In this document: one piece after another, positions 8,401-17,947 of the stretch
Layout: each line of letters begins with the position of its first letter
Numbering within the stretch: the first letter of the stretch is position 1
From: CAWBLP01 sp963789495
GTDB lineage: Bacteria > Pseudomonadota > Alphaproteobacteria > Acetobacterales > Acetobacteraceae
NCBI GenBank assembly: GCA_963789495.1
Contig: CAWBLP010000015.1
Location: 1-64,000 of the forward strand
Length of the DNA: 64,000 nt
Direction of reading: 5' to 3'
Made by a program: the position numbers and the translations under genes
The notes under the pieces: model-generated
What the model was told of the DNA's origin: nothing
Database searches by the model: none
Seen by the model: only the letters and a program-made list of their open reading frames with translations

Positions 8401-8429
8401 GTCCCCGATGCGTCTGGCCGCGCCCCACC

Positions 8430-8921
8430 TCAGTTCGCCGCCAGCGCCACGCGCTCGCCGTCCAAAGCGACCGCCCGCCCGCGCACCCGCTGCGCCACCA
8501 CATCCGCCAGGGTGATGGCCCGCAGGAACAGCGCGATCTGCAGCCCCAGTTCGTACCACAGATCATGGGTCTGACATCGCTCGCCATTGCCATCCGGCGT
8601 CGGGCCGGCCATGCAGCCGCCGGTGCCGTCCTCGCAGCGTGTGGCGTGGATCGGTTCGTCCACCGCCTCCACGATATCGGCGACGCTGATCGTATCGGAC
8701 GTCCGTGCCAGCCGATAGCCACCGCCAGGGCCCCGCGCGGAGGCCACCAGCCCGGCGCGTCGCAGCTTGCCGAACAGCTGCTCCAGATAGGACAGGCTGA
8801 GCTGCTGGCGGGCGGCGATCTCGGCCAGGCATATCGGCCCGCATTCGCAGCCGATCGCCTGGCGCGTGGCCAGGTCGACCATGGCCATCACGGCATAGCG
8901 CCCGCGAGTGGAGAGTTGCAT
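8430..8921 (-). CDS. iscR: Rrf2-family Fe-S regulator IscR
   Basis: This is a 163-residue Rrf2 regulator. MQLSTRGRYAVMAMVDLA begins the winged helix and ARGPGGGYRLAR is the conserved wing. The cluster region has RCEDGTGGCMAG and RCQTHDLW, giving three cysteines and a histidine spaced as in IscR. It would sense [2Fe-2S] supply and control the operon. It starts 2 bases after the cysE stop and is followed by the hairpin repeat before the desulfurase genes. Confidence 0.92.
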   Translation of the reverse strand: MQLSTRGRYAVMAMVDLATRQAIGCECGPICLAEIAARQQLSLSYLEQLFGKLRRAGLVASARGPGGGYRLARTSDTISVADIVEAVDEPIHATRCEDGTGGCMAGPTPDGNGERCQTHDLWYELGLQIALFLRAITLADVVAQRVRGRAVALDGERVALAAN

Positions 8922-8923
8922 GG

Positions 8924-9616
8924 CTAAGTCCCGGCAGTCTGGCGCTGACGGGCCTGGGCCTGCACCTCGGACAGCCGCGCCACGCGGGTTTCGACCTCGG
9001 CGAGTTCGGCGCGCAGCCCTTCCAGATCCCGCAGCACCGGATCGAGGCTGTCGTCGCAGGGCATGCCGTAGGGGTCGAAATGCGGCTCCCGCCGCGGCAG
9101 TTTGCGGTCCACCGGGCGCGCCGGAATGCCGACCACCGTGGTATCGGCCGGCACCGGATCCACCACGACCGCATTGGACCCGATACGGGCGTTGTCGCCG
9201 ATGGTGATCGGACCCAGCACCTTGGCGCCGGCGCCGATGATCACGTTGTTGCCCACGGTCGGATGGCGCTTGCCGCCCATGGTGCGGGCGACGCCCAGGG
9301 TGACCTCATGATACAGATAGCAGTCGTCGCCGAGTTCGGCGGTCTCGCCGATCACGACGCCCATGCCATGGTCGATGACCAGGCGCCGGCCGAGTTTGGC
9401 CGCGGGATGGATTTCAATCCCGGTCAACCAGCGCGCGATATGGGAGGAGAATCGCCCGGCCAAGTAGAAGTGATGAGTCCACAACCAATGGGACAGTTTG
9501 TGCCACATCGCGGCATGGACCCCAGGATAGCAGAGCAAAACCTCTAATGACGACCGCGCCGCGGGGTCGCGTTCGCGATAGGTTCGAATTGTCTCCCGCA
9601 GGAACATGAAAGCCAT
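8924..9616 (-). CDS. cysE: Serine O-acetyltransferase
   Basis: This 230-residue enzyme makes O-acetylserine, the precursor of cysteine. It begins ETIRTYRERDPAARSSLEVLLCYPG and continues into a left-handed hexapeptide repeat fold with the active-site stretch VIDHGMGVVIGETAE and YHEVTLGVARTMGGKRHPT. It ends in a charged tail. It is the first gene of the minus-strand cysteine/Fe-S operon, directly upstream of iscR, so cysteine supply is linked to desulfurase use. ATG 9616 gives a protein of normal CysE (short form) length. Confidence 0.94.
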   Translation of the reverse strand: MAFMFLRETIRTYRERDPAARSSLEVLLCYPGVHAAMWHKLSHWLWTHHFYLAGRFSSHIARWLTGIEIHPAAKLGRRLVIDHGMGVVIGETAELGDDCYLYHEVTLGVARTMGGKRHPTVGNNVIIGAGAKVLGPITIGDNARIGSNAVVVDPVPADTTVVGIPARPVDRKLPRREPHFDPYGMPCDDSLDPVLRDLEGLRAELAEVETRVARLSEVQAQARQRQTAGT

Positions 9617-9975
9617 GCGACAATTCCGTTATGAGAGTCCGAGAGTCTTCCCGTATAGTCCGGCCCGCCGCGGAAGAAGGCCCGCTCCGCGGTATGGCTG
9701 AGGGCCGAACAGAAGGATGGGAGGAAACTCGATCCGCCAGCTGTTAGCCTTCGCGCGCAGGCTAGGATTTCCGACTTCCACGGTCAAGAATTGTCGGACC
9801 CGGTCCTCACGTGGAACTGAATATCGGCGGTCGCGTTCCCATCTGATGGTCGGACCCGAGGCCCAATAGTGGCGGAATTGGGTTGCGTAGGTGTTTTGGG
9901 CCGGCGGGGAACGAGAGCTGAGGGGCTTTCGCTCCGGTGCCGTCGGATGCGACAGGAACAGGTTTCGGGATCATC
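9617..9975. other. Divergent promoter region between cysE and the hydrolase gene
   Basis: This roughly 360-base gap separates two divergent genes and should hold both promoters. I see repeated CCGCGG palindromes near 9668-9700 and a tatagtcc stretch near 9654-9661 in front of cysE. I cannot identify a convincing IscR operator, and there is no credible small gene. Confidence 0.5.
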
Positions 9976-10641
9976 ATGCCTGAAGTGATGTTTGCAGGGC
10001 CGGATGGCCGGCTTGAGGGCCGTTACCATCATTCCAAGGAGAGCGGGGCACCAGTGGCCTTGATTCTCCACCCGCACCCGCTGCATGGCGGAACAATGAA
10101 CAATCGTATCACCTTCTCCATGTACCAGGCGTTTCAACGCCTCGGTTGCTCGGTGATGCGGTTCAACTTCCGCGGCGTGGGACGCAGCCAGGGGCGCTAT
10201 GACGGCGGCATCGGCGAGATCGGTGACGCTGCCTCCGCGCTTGACTGGATGCAGGCGGTCAACCCCAACCATGGCGGACTCTGGATCGCCGGGTATTCGT
10301 TCGGCGCCTTCATCGGCATGCAGCTGCTGATGCGCCGTCCGGAGATCTCCGGCTGGGTCAGCGTCGCGCCGCCAGCCAACCACTATGATTTCGGCTTCCT
10401 CGCACCCTGTCCGTGCGGTGGGCTGATGATCCACGGCGACACCGACGAGCTGGTGCCGGAGCCGGCAGTGCGGAAGCTGGTGGACAAGCTGAACACGCAG
10501 AAGGGCGTGCATGTCGACTACCGGATCTTCGCCGGGGCCGACCACGTGTTCGCCAACCATGCCGACGCAATCGCCGAGGCGGTGGAAGATCATTGCGGCA
10601 AGGCGATCACCCGTCGCCAGATGGCGCTCGCCGCCGACTGA
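9976..10641 (+). CDS. Alpha/beta hydrolase (COG2945-like)
   Basis: This is a 221-residue serine hydrolase. It has HPHPLHGGTMNN at the oxyanion region, FNFRGVGRSQG, the nucleophile elbow GYSFGAF near residue 108, acid HGDTDELVPE and catalytic histidine GADHVFANH. The start at 9976 (MPEVMFAGPDG) matches the family; an upstream ATG at 9937 adds 13 residues that do not. It is divergent from cysE and followed by a strong hairpin terminator. The substrate is unknown. Confidence 0.88.
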   Translation: MPEVMFAGPDGRLEGRYHHSKESGAPVALILHPHPLHGGTMNNRITFSMYQAFQRLGCSVMRFNFRGVGRSQGRYDGGIGEIGDAASALDWMQAVNPNHGGLWIAGYSFGAFIGMQLLMRRPEISGWVSVAPPANHYDFGFLAPCPCGGLMIHGDTDELVPEPAVRKLVDKLNTQKGVHVDYRIFAGADHVFANHADAIAEAVEDHCGKAITRRQMALAAD

Positions 10642-10665
10642 CCTCCGACAGGGTTTTGTGCATCT

Positions 10666-10699
10666 GCGAGAGCGGCGGCCATCCGGTCGCCGCTCTCGC
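10666..10699 (+). terminator. Rho-independent-type terminator after the hydrolase gene
   Basis: A perfect 12-bp stem, GCGAGAGCGGCG with CGCCGCTCTCGC, closes a loop that can pair further (GCC with GGT) around ATCC. It is 24 bases after the hydrolase stop and precedes nrdJ. The T-tract is weak (cgttct). Confidence 0.8.
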
Positions 10700-10786
10700 C
10701 GTTCTGGGGGCATGGAGCGCAGGATTTAGTTGCCTCCCGGGGTCTGACTGACTAGATATGGTGTCAGACTCCGACGCAGGGCTTCG

Positions 10787-13174
10787 ATGATGGATGGCGA
10801 TCTGATCCGGCTGAATCGACTGCAGGCACAGGGTGTTCCCGGCGCCGCCTTTGGCGATGCGCCGCTGCCCGCCAGGCCGCTCGATCCCGGCATGGGGATC
10901 GCCGTTGCGCGGCGCACCGTGCTCCGGCCGGAGGACAACGAATGCTTCGGCCGGGTCGCCGACCGGGTCGCCGCAGGCAACATCGCCCTGCTGGGACGGC
11001 ACGATCTGGCCACCGCGATCGAGCAGTCCCGGCTTCGCAATGCCATCGCGACCGGCGCGCTGCTGACCTCCGGGCGGCACCTTCAGCACGGCGATGCGGA
11101 GCAACCGACCCGCAACATGGAGGTGTTCACCAACTGCGCCACCGCGGCGTCCTCCTTCGCCAAGTTCTATTTGCTGCTGAACGGCTCGGGCGTCGGCCGC
11201 AGCTACGACGATGCGCTGATGGCGGTGGACTGGGCGGATGCGCCAACTCTTCTTCTGTATCTGTCGCCGCAGCATCCCGACCATCCGGCGTCCGGCGCCC
11301 GTCGGCGCTTTGCCGCGGAGATGGGGGTCGCGCCCGCCGAACTGGACGCATTCCTGGCCAGCGAGCTACTGCCCGATCCGGCGGACGCACCATCGGATGC
11401 CATCCGGTATCGGGTGGAGGACAGCCGCGAAGGCTGGGCCAAGGCGGTGGAGCTGCTGGAGGCCATGGCGTTCCGAGGCGCGCGGGAGGAGACCCTGCTG
11501 CTCGACCTGTCCGATATCCGCCCGGCCGGCAGACCGATTCGCGGCATGCAGGGGCGTCCCGCCTCCGGTCCGGTGTCCCTGTTGCGTGCGTTCATCAACA
11601 TCCGCCGTGCGGTGATCGAACCCGCCCGTCGCCGCGACCCGGACGGTGAGGCGATGCAGCCCTGGGAACAGGCCATGCTGCTCGACCATTTCCTGTCGGT
11701 GGAGGTGCAGGTTGGCGGCGCACGCCGAGCGGCACGGATGGCGACCAAGTCGTGGCGCGATCCGGGTGTGCTGCGCTTTATCCGCGCCAAGGAGGTCGGC
11801 GGCCTGTGGACCGCCAACAACTCGGTGATGGCCGATGCCGATTTCTGGGCGCGGGTGCGCGAGGACGACCCGGCCGATGCGCTGACCCGGCATGCGGTGG
11901 CGGTTTTCCGCGAGGCGACCCGCTGCGCCTGGGTCAATGGTGAGCCCGGCTTCATCAACGGCGACCAGTTGGAGGACCATCGCACCGGCACCGCGTGGCA
12001 GCGCGAGATCGACACCGACGGCCGCAGCTTTCGCAGCACGCGCTACCAGGTCGACGCCGGCGCCTCGCTGCTGGCGGAGCTGACCCGCCGCGCCGCCGCG
12101 TCCGACTTTCCCGCCACCACCAATCCGTGTGGCGAGATCACGCTGCATGTGACCGGCGGCTATTGCGTGATCGCCGACTTCGCGCCCGTGCTGGCCTGCC
12201 CGGTCCCGCTGGACCAGGTTTCTCCGGGTGCCCCCAATTCGGCGGTCGCCGCCCTGTGGGACGCGCGGGTGGAAAACTCGGTCCGCCTCGGCGTGCGCTT
12301 CCTGATGCGCGCCAACACGATGGATTCGCTGTACGCGCAGGAAGTCGCGCGCACCAACCGCATGGGCATTGGCCCGACCGGACTGCATGAATATGCCTGG
12401 ATGCGCTTCGGCCTGAGCTTCCACGATCTGCTGGATGCGGCGAAAGCTGCCCCGTTCTGGGCGATGCTGGACCGGCTGTCCCGCGCCGCGAAGGATGAGG
12501 GCGTTGCCTATGCCGACGAACTCGGGCTTCGCCATCCGGTGACGGTGACGACGGTGAAGCCGTCCGGCACCATCAGCAAGCTGTTCGGCTTGAGTGAGGG
12601 CGCGCATCTGCCGGCGCGGGCCCAGTATCTGCGCTGGGTGCAGTTCAAGGGCACCCGCGATCCCGAGACCGGAGAATGGGAGTCGGATGCCGACCGGCTG
12701 CTGGCGGATTACCAGGCACGCGGCTATCCGCTGCGGGCGCTGAACAGCTTTCCCGGCATGACCATCGTCGGCTTCCCCACCGTTCCGCTGATCATGCGGC
12801 TCGGCCTGGCGGACCGTCTGGTGACGGCGTCCGAAGCCACGCCGGCGCAGCAATATCACTGGCTGCGACTGTTGGAGCGGCATTGGATCGGCGCCGCCCA
12901 AGGCAACCAGGTCAGCTACACGCTGAAGCTCTATACCGACCGCCACGACCTGGACGGGTTCCGCGACATCGTGCTGCGTGAGCAGCCGGGTGTACGCTGT
13001 TGCGCCGTGCTGCCGACCCGGCCGGACCATGCGCTGGGCTACGAATACCTGCCGGAGGAGGAGATGGCGGCCGATGCCTTCGCCGCTCTGGTGTCGGTGA
13101 TTGACGCGGCCGAGGCGCGCGAGGCGGTCGATCTGGCGCATCTGCAATGCGCCAGCGGGGTCTGCCCGATCTGA
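10787..13174 (+). CDS. nrdJ: Class II (adenosylcobalamin-dependent) ribonucleotide reductase
   Basis: This 795-residue enzyme reduces ribonucleotides using a B12-generated thiyl radical, so it works with or without oxygen. It shows VFTNCATAASSF (first redox cysteine), NGSGVGRSYDD, the radical-site stretch TTNPCGEITLH near residue 448, NRMGIGPTGLHEY, VKPSGTISKLFGLSEG, and a C-terminal CASGVC pair for re-reduction. There is no ATP-cone at the N terminus. The gene is intact. No cobalamin riboswitch is visible upstream, fitting a B12 user rather than a B12-biosynthesis gene. Confidence 0.92.
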   Translation: MMDGDLIRLNRLQAQGVPGAAFGDAPLPARPLDPGMGIAVARRTVLRPEDNECFGRVADRVAAGNIALLGRHDLATAIEQSRLRNAIATGALLTSGRHLQHGDAEQPTRNMEVFTNCATAASSFAKFYLLLNGSGVGRSYDDALMAVDWADAPTLLLYLSPQHPDHPASGARRRFAAEMGVAPAELDAFLASELLPDPADAPSDAIRYRVEDSREGWAKAVELLEAMAFRGAREETLLLDLSDIRPAGRPIRGMQGRPASGPVSLLRAFINIRRAVIEPARRRDPDGEAMQPWEQAMLLDHFLSVEVQVGGARRAARMATKSWRDPGVLRFIRAKEVGGLWTANNSVMADADFWARVREDDPADALTRHAVAVFREATRCAWVNGEPGFINGDQLEDHRTGTAWQREIDTDGRSFRSTRYQVDAGASLLAELTRRAAASDFPATTNPCGEITLHVTGGYCVIADFAPVLACPVPLDQVSPGAPNSAVAALWDARVENSVRLGVRFLMRANTMDSLYAQEVARTNRMGIGPTGLHEYAWMRFGLSFHDLLDAAKAAPFWAMLDRLSRAAKDEGVAYADELGLRHPVTVTTVKPSGTISKLFGLSEGAHLPARAQYLRWVQFKGTRDPETGEWESDADRLLADYQARGYPLRALNSFPGMTIVGFPTVPLIMRLGLADRLVTASEATPAQQYHWLRLLERHWIGAAQGNQVSYTLKLYTDRHDLDGFRDIVLREQPGVRCCAVLPTRPDHALGYEYLPEEEMAADAFAALVSVIDAAEAREAVDLAHLQCASGVCPI

Positions 13175-13176
13175 CC

Positions 13177-13203
13177 GGGCGCGGCATGCGGTCTGCCGCG
13201 CCC
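13177..13203. terminator. Hairpin between convergent nrdJ and crotonase genes
   Basis: GGGCGCGGCA and TGCCGCGCCC form a perfect 10-bp stem with loop TGCGGTC, starting 3 bases after the nrdJ stop. No T-run follows, so it may be a stabilising or bidirectional stop structure. Confidence 0.65.
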
Positions 13204-13255
13204 CCGATCTCTCCGCCGTGCAGCGGGCGACGGCGTAAAAGGCCGGGCTGATCAA

Positions 13256-14140
13256 TCAGTCCGGATCGCGTCCCCGCACCGCGGCGTAGCCGCTGCCGAA
13301 CGCCGCATCACGCTGCTGGAATGCGTATTTCACCCCATGCGTTTTCATGGTCTCGCGGAATGCCCGTGCCTTCGGGGCAATATGGCCGCGCGCGTCGATC
13401 TCCGCGCCGATGCGCTGCAAGGTGCGCGCGCCCATCAGTTCCAGCCCCAGATTGACCATGCGCTTGTTGGCGGACAGCAGATGCGGGTCGACCAGACCCA
13501 TGCGATCCGCCAGCCGCATCACCTCGGTTTCCAGCTCCGGCGCGGGATAGGATTTCAGCGCCAGCCGGATCTCGGCCGCATCCTTGCCGGACAGGCTGTC
13601 ACCGGTCAGCAGCAGGCGTTTCGCCCATTGCGGCCCGCAATGATACAGCCACATCGAGCCCGGCGGCGTGCCCAGATCGCGCACCGGCGGAAAGCCGATC
13701 CGCGCATCATCGGCCACGATCACCATGTCGCAGAACCATGCCAGCTCGGTGCCGATCCCGATGCAGGTTCCGTGCACCTGCGCAATCACCGGCTTGTGCA
13801 TGTCGAACAGCACGATGCGCAGCCGCTGCCCCTGTTCCAGCCGCCACACATCGTCGTCGATCTCCTGTCGCCCGCGATACTCCGGCCCGCGCTGCGAGGT
13901 GAACTCCGACAGATCCGCACCCGCACAGAAATGCGGCCCGGCGCCGCGCAGCACGACACTGTGCACCGCGTTGTGCTCATCGGCCTCCAGCAGGGCCGCA
14001 TTCAGCTCGCGCAGCAGTTTCAGGCTGAGCGCATTACGCCGCTCCGGCCGGTTCAGCGTGACGATCGCGGTGGTGCCCTGCACGGCGTAGGTGATCTGCT
14101 CGTAAGTCCATGGTTTCCTGCCCTCGGTTGCTCCCGTCAC
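13256..14140 (-). CDS. Enoyl-CoA hydratase/isomerase family protein
   Basis: This is a 294-residue crotonase. VTLNRPERRNALSLKLL and GAGPHFCAGADLSEF form the first oxyanion-hole strand, and IAQVHGTCIGIGTELAWFCD the second. The usual catalytic glutamates are not clearly placed: FPPVRDLGTPPGS replaces the common PEV/GL motif, so the exact reaction (hydration, isomerisation, thioester hydrolysis) cannot be told. It is divergent from the enolase-superfamily gene at 14191, suggesting shared control. Confidence 0.85.
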   Translation of the reverse strand: MTGATEGRKPWTYEQITYAVQGTTAIVTLNRPERRNALSLKLLRELNAALLEADEHNAVHSVVLRGAGPHFCAGADLSEFTSQRGPEYRGRQEIDDDVWRLEQGQRLRIVLFDMHKPVIAQVHGTCIGIGTELAWFCDMVIVADDARIGFPPVRDLGTPPGSMWLYHCGPQWAKRLLLTGDSLSGKDAAEIRLALKSYPAPELETEVMRLADRMGLVDPHLLSANKRMVNLGLELMGARTLQRIGAEIDARGHIAPKARAFRETMKTHGVKYAFQQRDAAFGSGYAAVRGRDPD

Positions 14141-14190
14141 GATCAGAGGCGTACAGCTTCAGCGCAAACAAGGGGGATGGAGACAGCGCC

Positions 14191-15393
14191 ATGAAGATCG
14201 CCCGCATCGAGACCTTCCTGTTCGATCCCGGCCTGGCGAAGAACCTGCTGTTCTGCCGCGTGGAAACCGACAGCGGCCTGCATGGCTGGGGCGAAGCCTA
14301 TGTCACGCCCGGCAAGGAGAAGGTGATCGAGCAACTGCTGCAGACCATGGCGAACTACGTCATCGGCCGCAGCGCATTCTCCATTCGCCACACCGCGCAG
14401 GTGATGTTCGATGACTTCGCGATGCGCCGCGCCTCCCTGGACCTGCTGTCGGCGTGGAGCGCGATTGAAATCGCGCTGTGGGACATCGTTGCCAAACACG
14501 CCAACCTGCCGCTCTACAATCTGCTCGGCGGTGCCTCACGGGAACGCGTGAAGGTCTACGCCAATGGCTGGTCCAACGGTATCGAAACGATCGAGCAGAA
14601 TGTCGAGCGTGCGCTGAAGGTCAAGGCGATGGGGTTCTCGGCGCTGAAATGGGACCCGTTCCCCGGCCCGTGGCGCAGCTTCATCCATCGCGAGGATGAG
14701 GATCATGTCGTCCGCTACATCAAGGCCATGCGTGAGGCACTCGGGCCGGAGTTCGGCCTGCTGATCGAGGTGCATCGCCGGCTGGCACCGATCCATGCCA
14801 TCCGTATCGGCCAGCGCATCGCAGAGTTCGATGTCGGCTGGTACGAGGAACCCTGCCTGTGCGACAACATCGAACTGGTCGCGGAAGTACGGCGCGCGCT
14901 GCCGGGCGTGCCGATCGTGACGGGTGAGGCGATCTACTCGAAGGAGGGCTTTGCGCAGGCGCTGGCGGCGCGCGCCGCCGATATCATCAATCCCGATATC
15001 TGCAACTGCGGCGGCATCTCCGCCATGCTGGATATTGCCGCCATGGCGCAGCCGAACGCGGTCGCGGTGGCGCCGCACAACTACAACTCCACGCTGGTCG
15101 GGCTCGCCGCAACGGTGCAGCTTGCGGCGCTGATCCCGAACTTCTGGATCGCCGAATGCTTCATCAACCTGAAGCCGGCCTGCGACGCGATCGCTGTGCA
15201 GCCGCTGGTGGTGCAGGATGGATTCGTGGAGCTGCCGACCACACCGGGCCACGGCATCGATCTGGATGTGGCAAGGCTGCGAGAGCGGCCGTATCGCGAC
15301 ATGGGCAGCCGAACCGGCAAGTCGCTGCGCAGCTACACGGAGGAGTTCCCGCGCAAGAACTACGTGGTTGGCGCGACCCGCACCGGATACTGA
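14191..15393 (+). CDS. Mandelate racemase/muconate-lactonizing enzyme family protein
   Basis: This is a 400-residue enolase-superfamily enzyme. The barrel shows the base in ALKWDPF near residue 155, metal ligands in LLIEVHRR, WYEEPCL and VTGEAIYS, and a catalytic histidine region PHNYNST near 296. The pattern is that of sugar-acid dehydratases, probably acting on an acid sugar or related hydroxy acid. The start ATG at 14191 follows GGGGGATGGAGA. No dedicated transporter is adjacent, and the substrate is not predictable from sequence alone. Confidence 0.87.
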   Translation: MKIARIETFLFDPGLAKNLLFCRVETDSGLHGWGEAYVTPGKEKVIEQLLQTMANYVIGRSAFSIRHTAQVMFDDFAMRRASLDLLSAWSAIEIALWDIVAKHANLPLYNLLGGASRERVKVYANGWSNGIETIEQNVERALKVKAMGFSALKWDPFPGPWRSFIHREDEDHVVRYIKAMREALGPEFGLLIEVHRRLAPIHAIRIGQRIAEFDVGWYEEPCLCDNIELVAEVRRALPGVPIVTGEAIYSKEGFAQALAARAADIINPDICNCGGISAMLDIAAMAQPNAVAVAPHNYNSTLVGLAATVQLAALIPNFWIAECFINLKPACDAIAVQPLVVQDGFVELPTTPGHGIDLDVARLRERPYRDMGSRTGKSLRSYTEEFPRKNYVVGATRTGY

Positions 15394-15490
15394 GCGCGCC
15401 GAAGGCCTGCGGTGACCAACGGCGCGATGGTGCGGATGCAGTGCGGGGTACGCGGATCGTGTTCCACGGCCTGCGCGCGCATGGTGCGGG

Positions 15491-16369
15491 TCAGCGCAGG
15501 AATGCGCGCAGCTCGGTCACGAACAGCTCCAGCCGGTCATGCTGCACCCAATGGCCGGCGCCTTCCACGCCGAGCACGCGCGCGGTGGAAAAATGGTCGA
15601 GCCGGCCATCCTCGGCCGGGTTCTTCGCCCAGCTCTCCTTGCCGTACACCAGCAGTGTCGGGCAACTGATCCGCCCCCATAATTCGGCGATCGCATCGCG
15701 CGTCATGTCATAGGGCGGCCACACCGCGACGTAGGGATCGAACTTCCAGCTATATGTTCCGTCCTCGTTCTGATTGACCGCGTGCTGGGTGAGATGGCGC
15801 GCCTGTTCGAGGCTGAGATGCCGGTTGGCCTCCTGCATGCGTTCCAGCGCGGCGTCCAGGCTGGCGTAGCGCCGAGGCTGCCGGGCGGCATAGGCGCGCT
15901 GCTGGTCGATCCAGGCGCGCATTCGTTCCGCCATCGGTTTGCGATCACCGGCGACATCGGTGCGCGGGCCGGGGCCGAGTCCTTCGATCGCCACCAGGCG
16001 ATGCAGGTTCTCGGGATAGATGCCGGCGTAGCGCAGGGCGATGTTGCCGCCGAGCGAATGCGCAACGATGGAGACCGGGGCAAGCTGCTGCTGATGGATC
16101 AGTTGGGCAAGGTCGTAGATGTAGCCTGCCATCGTGTAATGGCCCGACATCGCCCAGGCGGAATCGCCATGGCCGCGCAGGTCGGGTGCGATCACGTGGT
16201 AGTCGTCACGCAACGCGGCGGCCACCCAGTCCCAGTTGCGGCAATGGTCGCGCCCGCCATGCAGCAGGATCAGCGGCGGTGCCGTCGGGTTGCCCCAGTC
16301 CACGTAGTGCAGCCGGGAGCGCTGGGAGAAGAAGCTATGCGAGGTGGGGCCCGCGGACGGAATTGTCAT
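15491..16369 (-). CDS. Alpha/beta hydrolase
   Basis: This is a 292-residue hydrolase fold protein. ILLHGGRDHCRNWD carries the oxyanion motif, DLRGHGDSAW follows, the nucleophile is in VAHSLGGN near residue 104, and the catalytic histidine is in EGAGHWVQHD near the end. The acid position reads LVYGKES, where an Asp is more usual, so the acid may lie elsewhere. ATG 16369 is chosen because the upstream in-frame extension is arginine-rich and has no family match. It lies downstream of the amidase on the same strand. Confidence 0.85.
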   Translation of the reverse strand: MTIPSAGPTSHSFFSQRSRLHYVDWGNPTAPPLILLHGGRDHCRNWDWVAAALRDDYHVIAPDLRGHGDSAWAMSGHYTMAGYIYDLAQLIHQQQLAPVSIVAHSLGGNIALRYAGIYPENLHRLVAIEGLGPGPRTDVAGDRKPMAERMRAWIDQQRAYAARQPRRYASLDAALERMQEANRHLSLEQARHLTQHAVNQNEDGTYSWKFDPYVAVWPPYDMTRDAIAELWGRISCPTLLVYGKESWAKNPAEDGRLDHFSTARVLGVEGAGHWVQHDRLELFVTELRAFLR

Positions 16370-16550
16370 GGTTGCGCCTCGCGACGAAGCCGGATCGGGA
16401 CACTGCGAGCACCGGCTATCCGCGCGGGGCAGGCGGCCGCGGCAAGCCGCGTCGAGCCCCGCTCGGATGCCCGACCCGGGCCGCGGCCGGCAGTGACCCA
16501 CCCGCCGGTTACCACCGGTGTGCGAGCCGTCCCCTGCAATGCCGCGTGCA

Positions 16551-17947
16551 TCACGTGATCGGCGGCTTCTGCTTGTGCCAGTCCGTGGCGCGTTCATACG
16601 CCGCGGCGACGCGCAGCACGGTCGCGTCGTCGAAGTAGCGGCCGACGAACTGCACCGACAGCGGCAGCCCGTTGCGCGCCAGCCCCGCCATCATCGCCGA
16701 TCGCCGGATGGCCGGTGACATTGAACGGCGTGCGCGCCTGGCGGGAATAGGTGCGCAGCGTTTCCTCCGCATCCTCGATCCGGCTCGCCGGGTCCATCGA
16801 GCTGGCGCAGATCAGCACATCGACATCGCGCAGCGCGTCCTCCACCGCGGCGATCATCTGCAGGCGGCGGCGCTGCGCGCCGACATAATCGCCGGCGGTC
16901 ATGAACGCGCCGGGCAGCAAGCGGCGACGCGTCAGCTTGGCATAGTCACCCGGCCGACTGCGCAGCCAGGGCGCATGGATCGACCAGGCCTCGCTGCACA
17001 TGATCACGCGGTTGATGCCGGCGAATTCGTTGAGCGACGGGCAGCGTGATGGTACGCACCTCCGCGCCCGCGCTTTGCAGCACCCGCACCGCATCCTCCA
17101 GCGCCGCGGTAGTCTCCGGATGGGCCGGCATGTCGGTCTCGTGGAAATGCCGCACGAAGCCGATGCGCAGGTCGCGCACGCCGCGATCCAGCATGCGGCC
17201 AAAATAGCGCGCGCTGGTGGCAGCGCTGCCGGGATCGGCCGGATCGTGCGCCGCGATCGCGTCCAGCATCAGTGCGTTGTCGACGACGCTGCGGGTCAGC
17301 GGCCCGACATGGTCCAGCGTAAACGACAGCGGGAACACGCCGCGTCGCGACACCAGCCCGTAGGTCGGCTTCAACCCGACAATGCCGCAGCAACTCGCGG
17401 GATTGCGCACAGAACCGCCAGTGTCCGAGCCGAGCGCCATGGGGAACAGACCGGCGGCGACACCCGAGCCGGAACCGGACGAGGAGCCGCCGGGATGATG
17501 GTCCGGGTTCCACGGATTGCGTGCCGGTGCGAACGGCAGGTCGAAGCTCGGCCCGCCCAACGCAAACTCATGCGTCGCGGTCTTGCCCAGCACGATCGCC
17601 CCTGCCTGGCGCAGCCGCGCAATCACCGCGGCATCCTGCTGCGCCACGTTGTCGAGCAGGATCTTGGAATGGCAGGTGGTCGGCAGGCCGGCGACATCGA
17701 TGATGTCCTTCACGCCGACCGGCACGCCATGCAGCGGACCGCGGATGCGGCCGGCGGTGATCTCGGTTTCCGCGGCGCGCGCGGCAGCACGGGCGGCATC
17801 CGCGTCCAGCCGGATGAAGGCGTGCAGCTTGGGGTCGAGCTGCGCGATGCGCGCCAGCAGCGCGTCCAGCAGCTCTACCGGCGACAGGGTGCGGGCGGCG
17901 AAGGCGCGCGACGCCTCCGACGCGGTCAGCCAATGCAGCTCGGTCAC
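16551..17947 (-). pseudogene. AtzE-type amidase, two frameshifts
   Basis: The amidase-signature protein starts at GTG 17947, overlapping the stop of the small AtzG-like gene. It shows VGVKDIIDVAGLP (Lys of the Ser-Ser-Lys triad), GGSSSGSGSGVAAG and LGSDTGGSVRNPASCCG (nucleophile). A one-base insertion near 17040 (CCCG for CCG) and another near 16703 break the frame, but each downstream piece continues the family without loss: PSLNEFAGINRV, then MMAGLARNGLPLSVQFVGR to the stop at 16551. The coding quality around the indels is high, so sequence error is as likely as decay. Confidence 0.82.

Noticed and set aside
10642..10786. Cobalamin riboswitch in front of nrdJ
   Set aside because: The gap is only 145 bases, holds a simple terminator hairpin and shows no B12-box.
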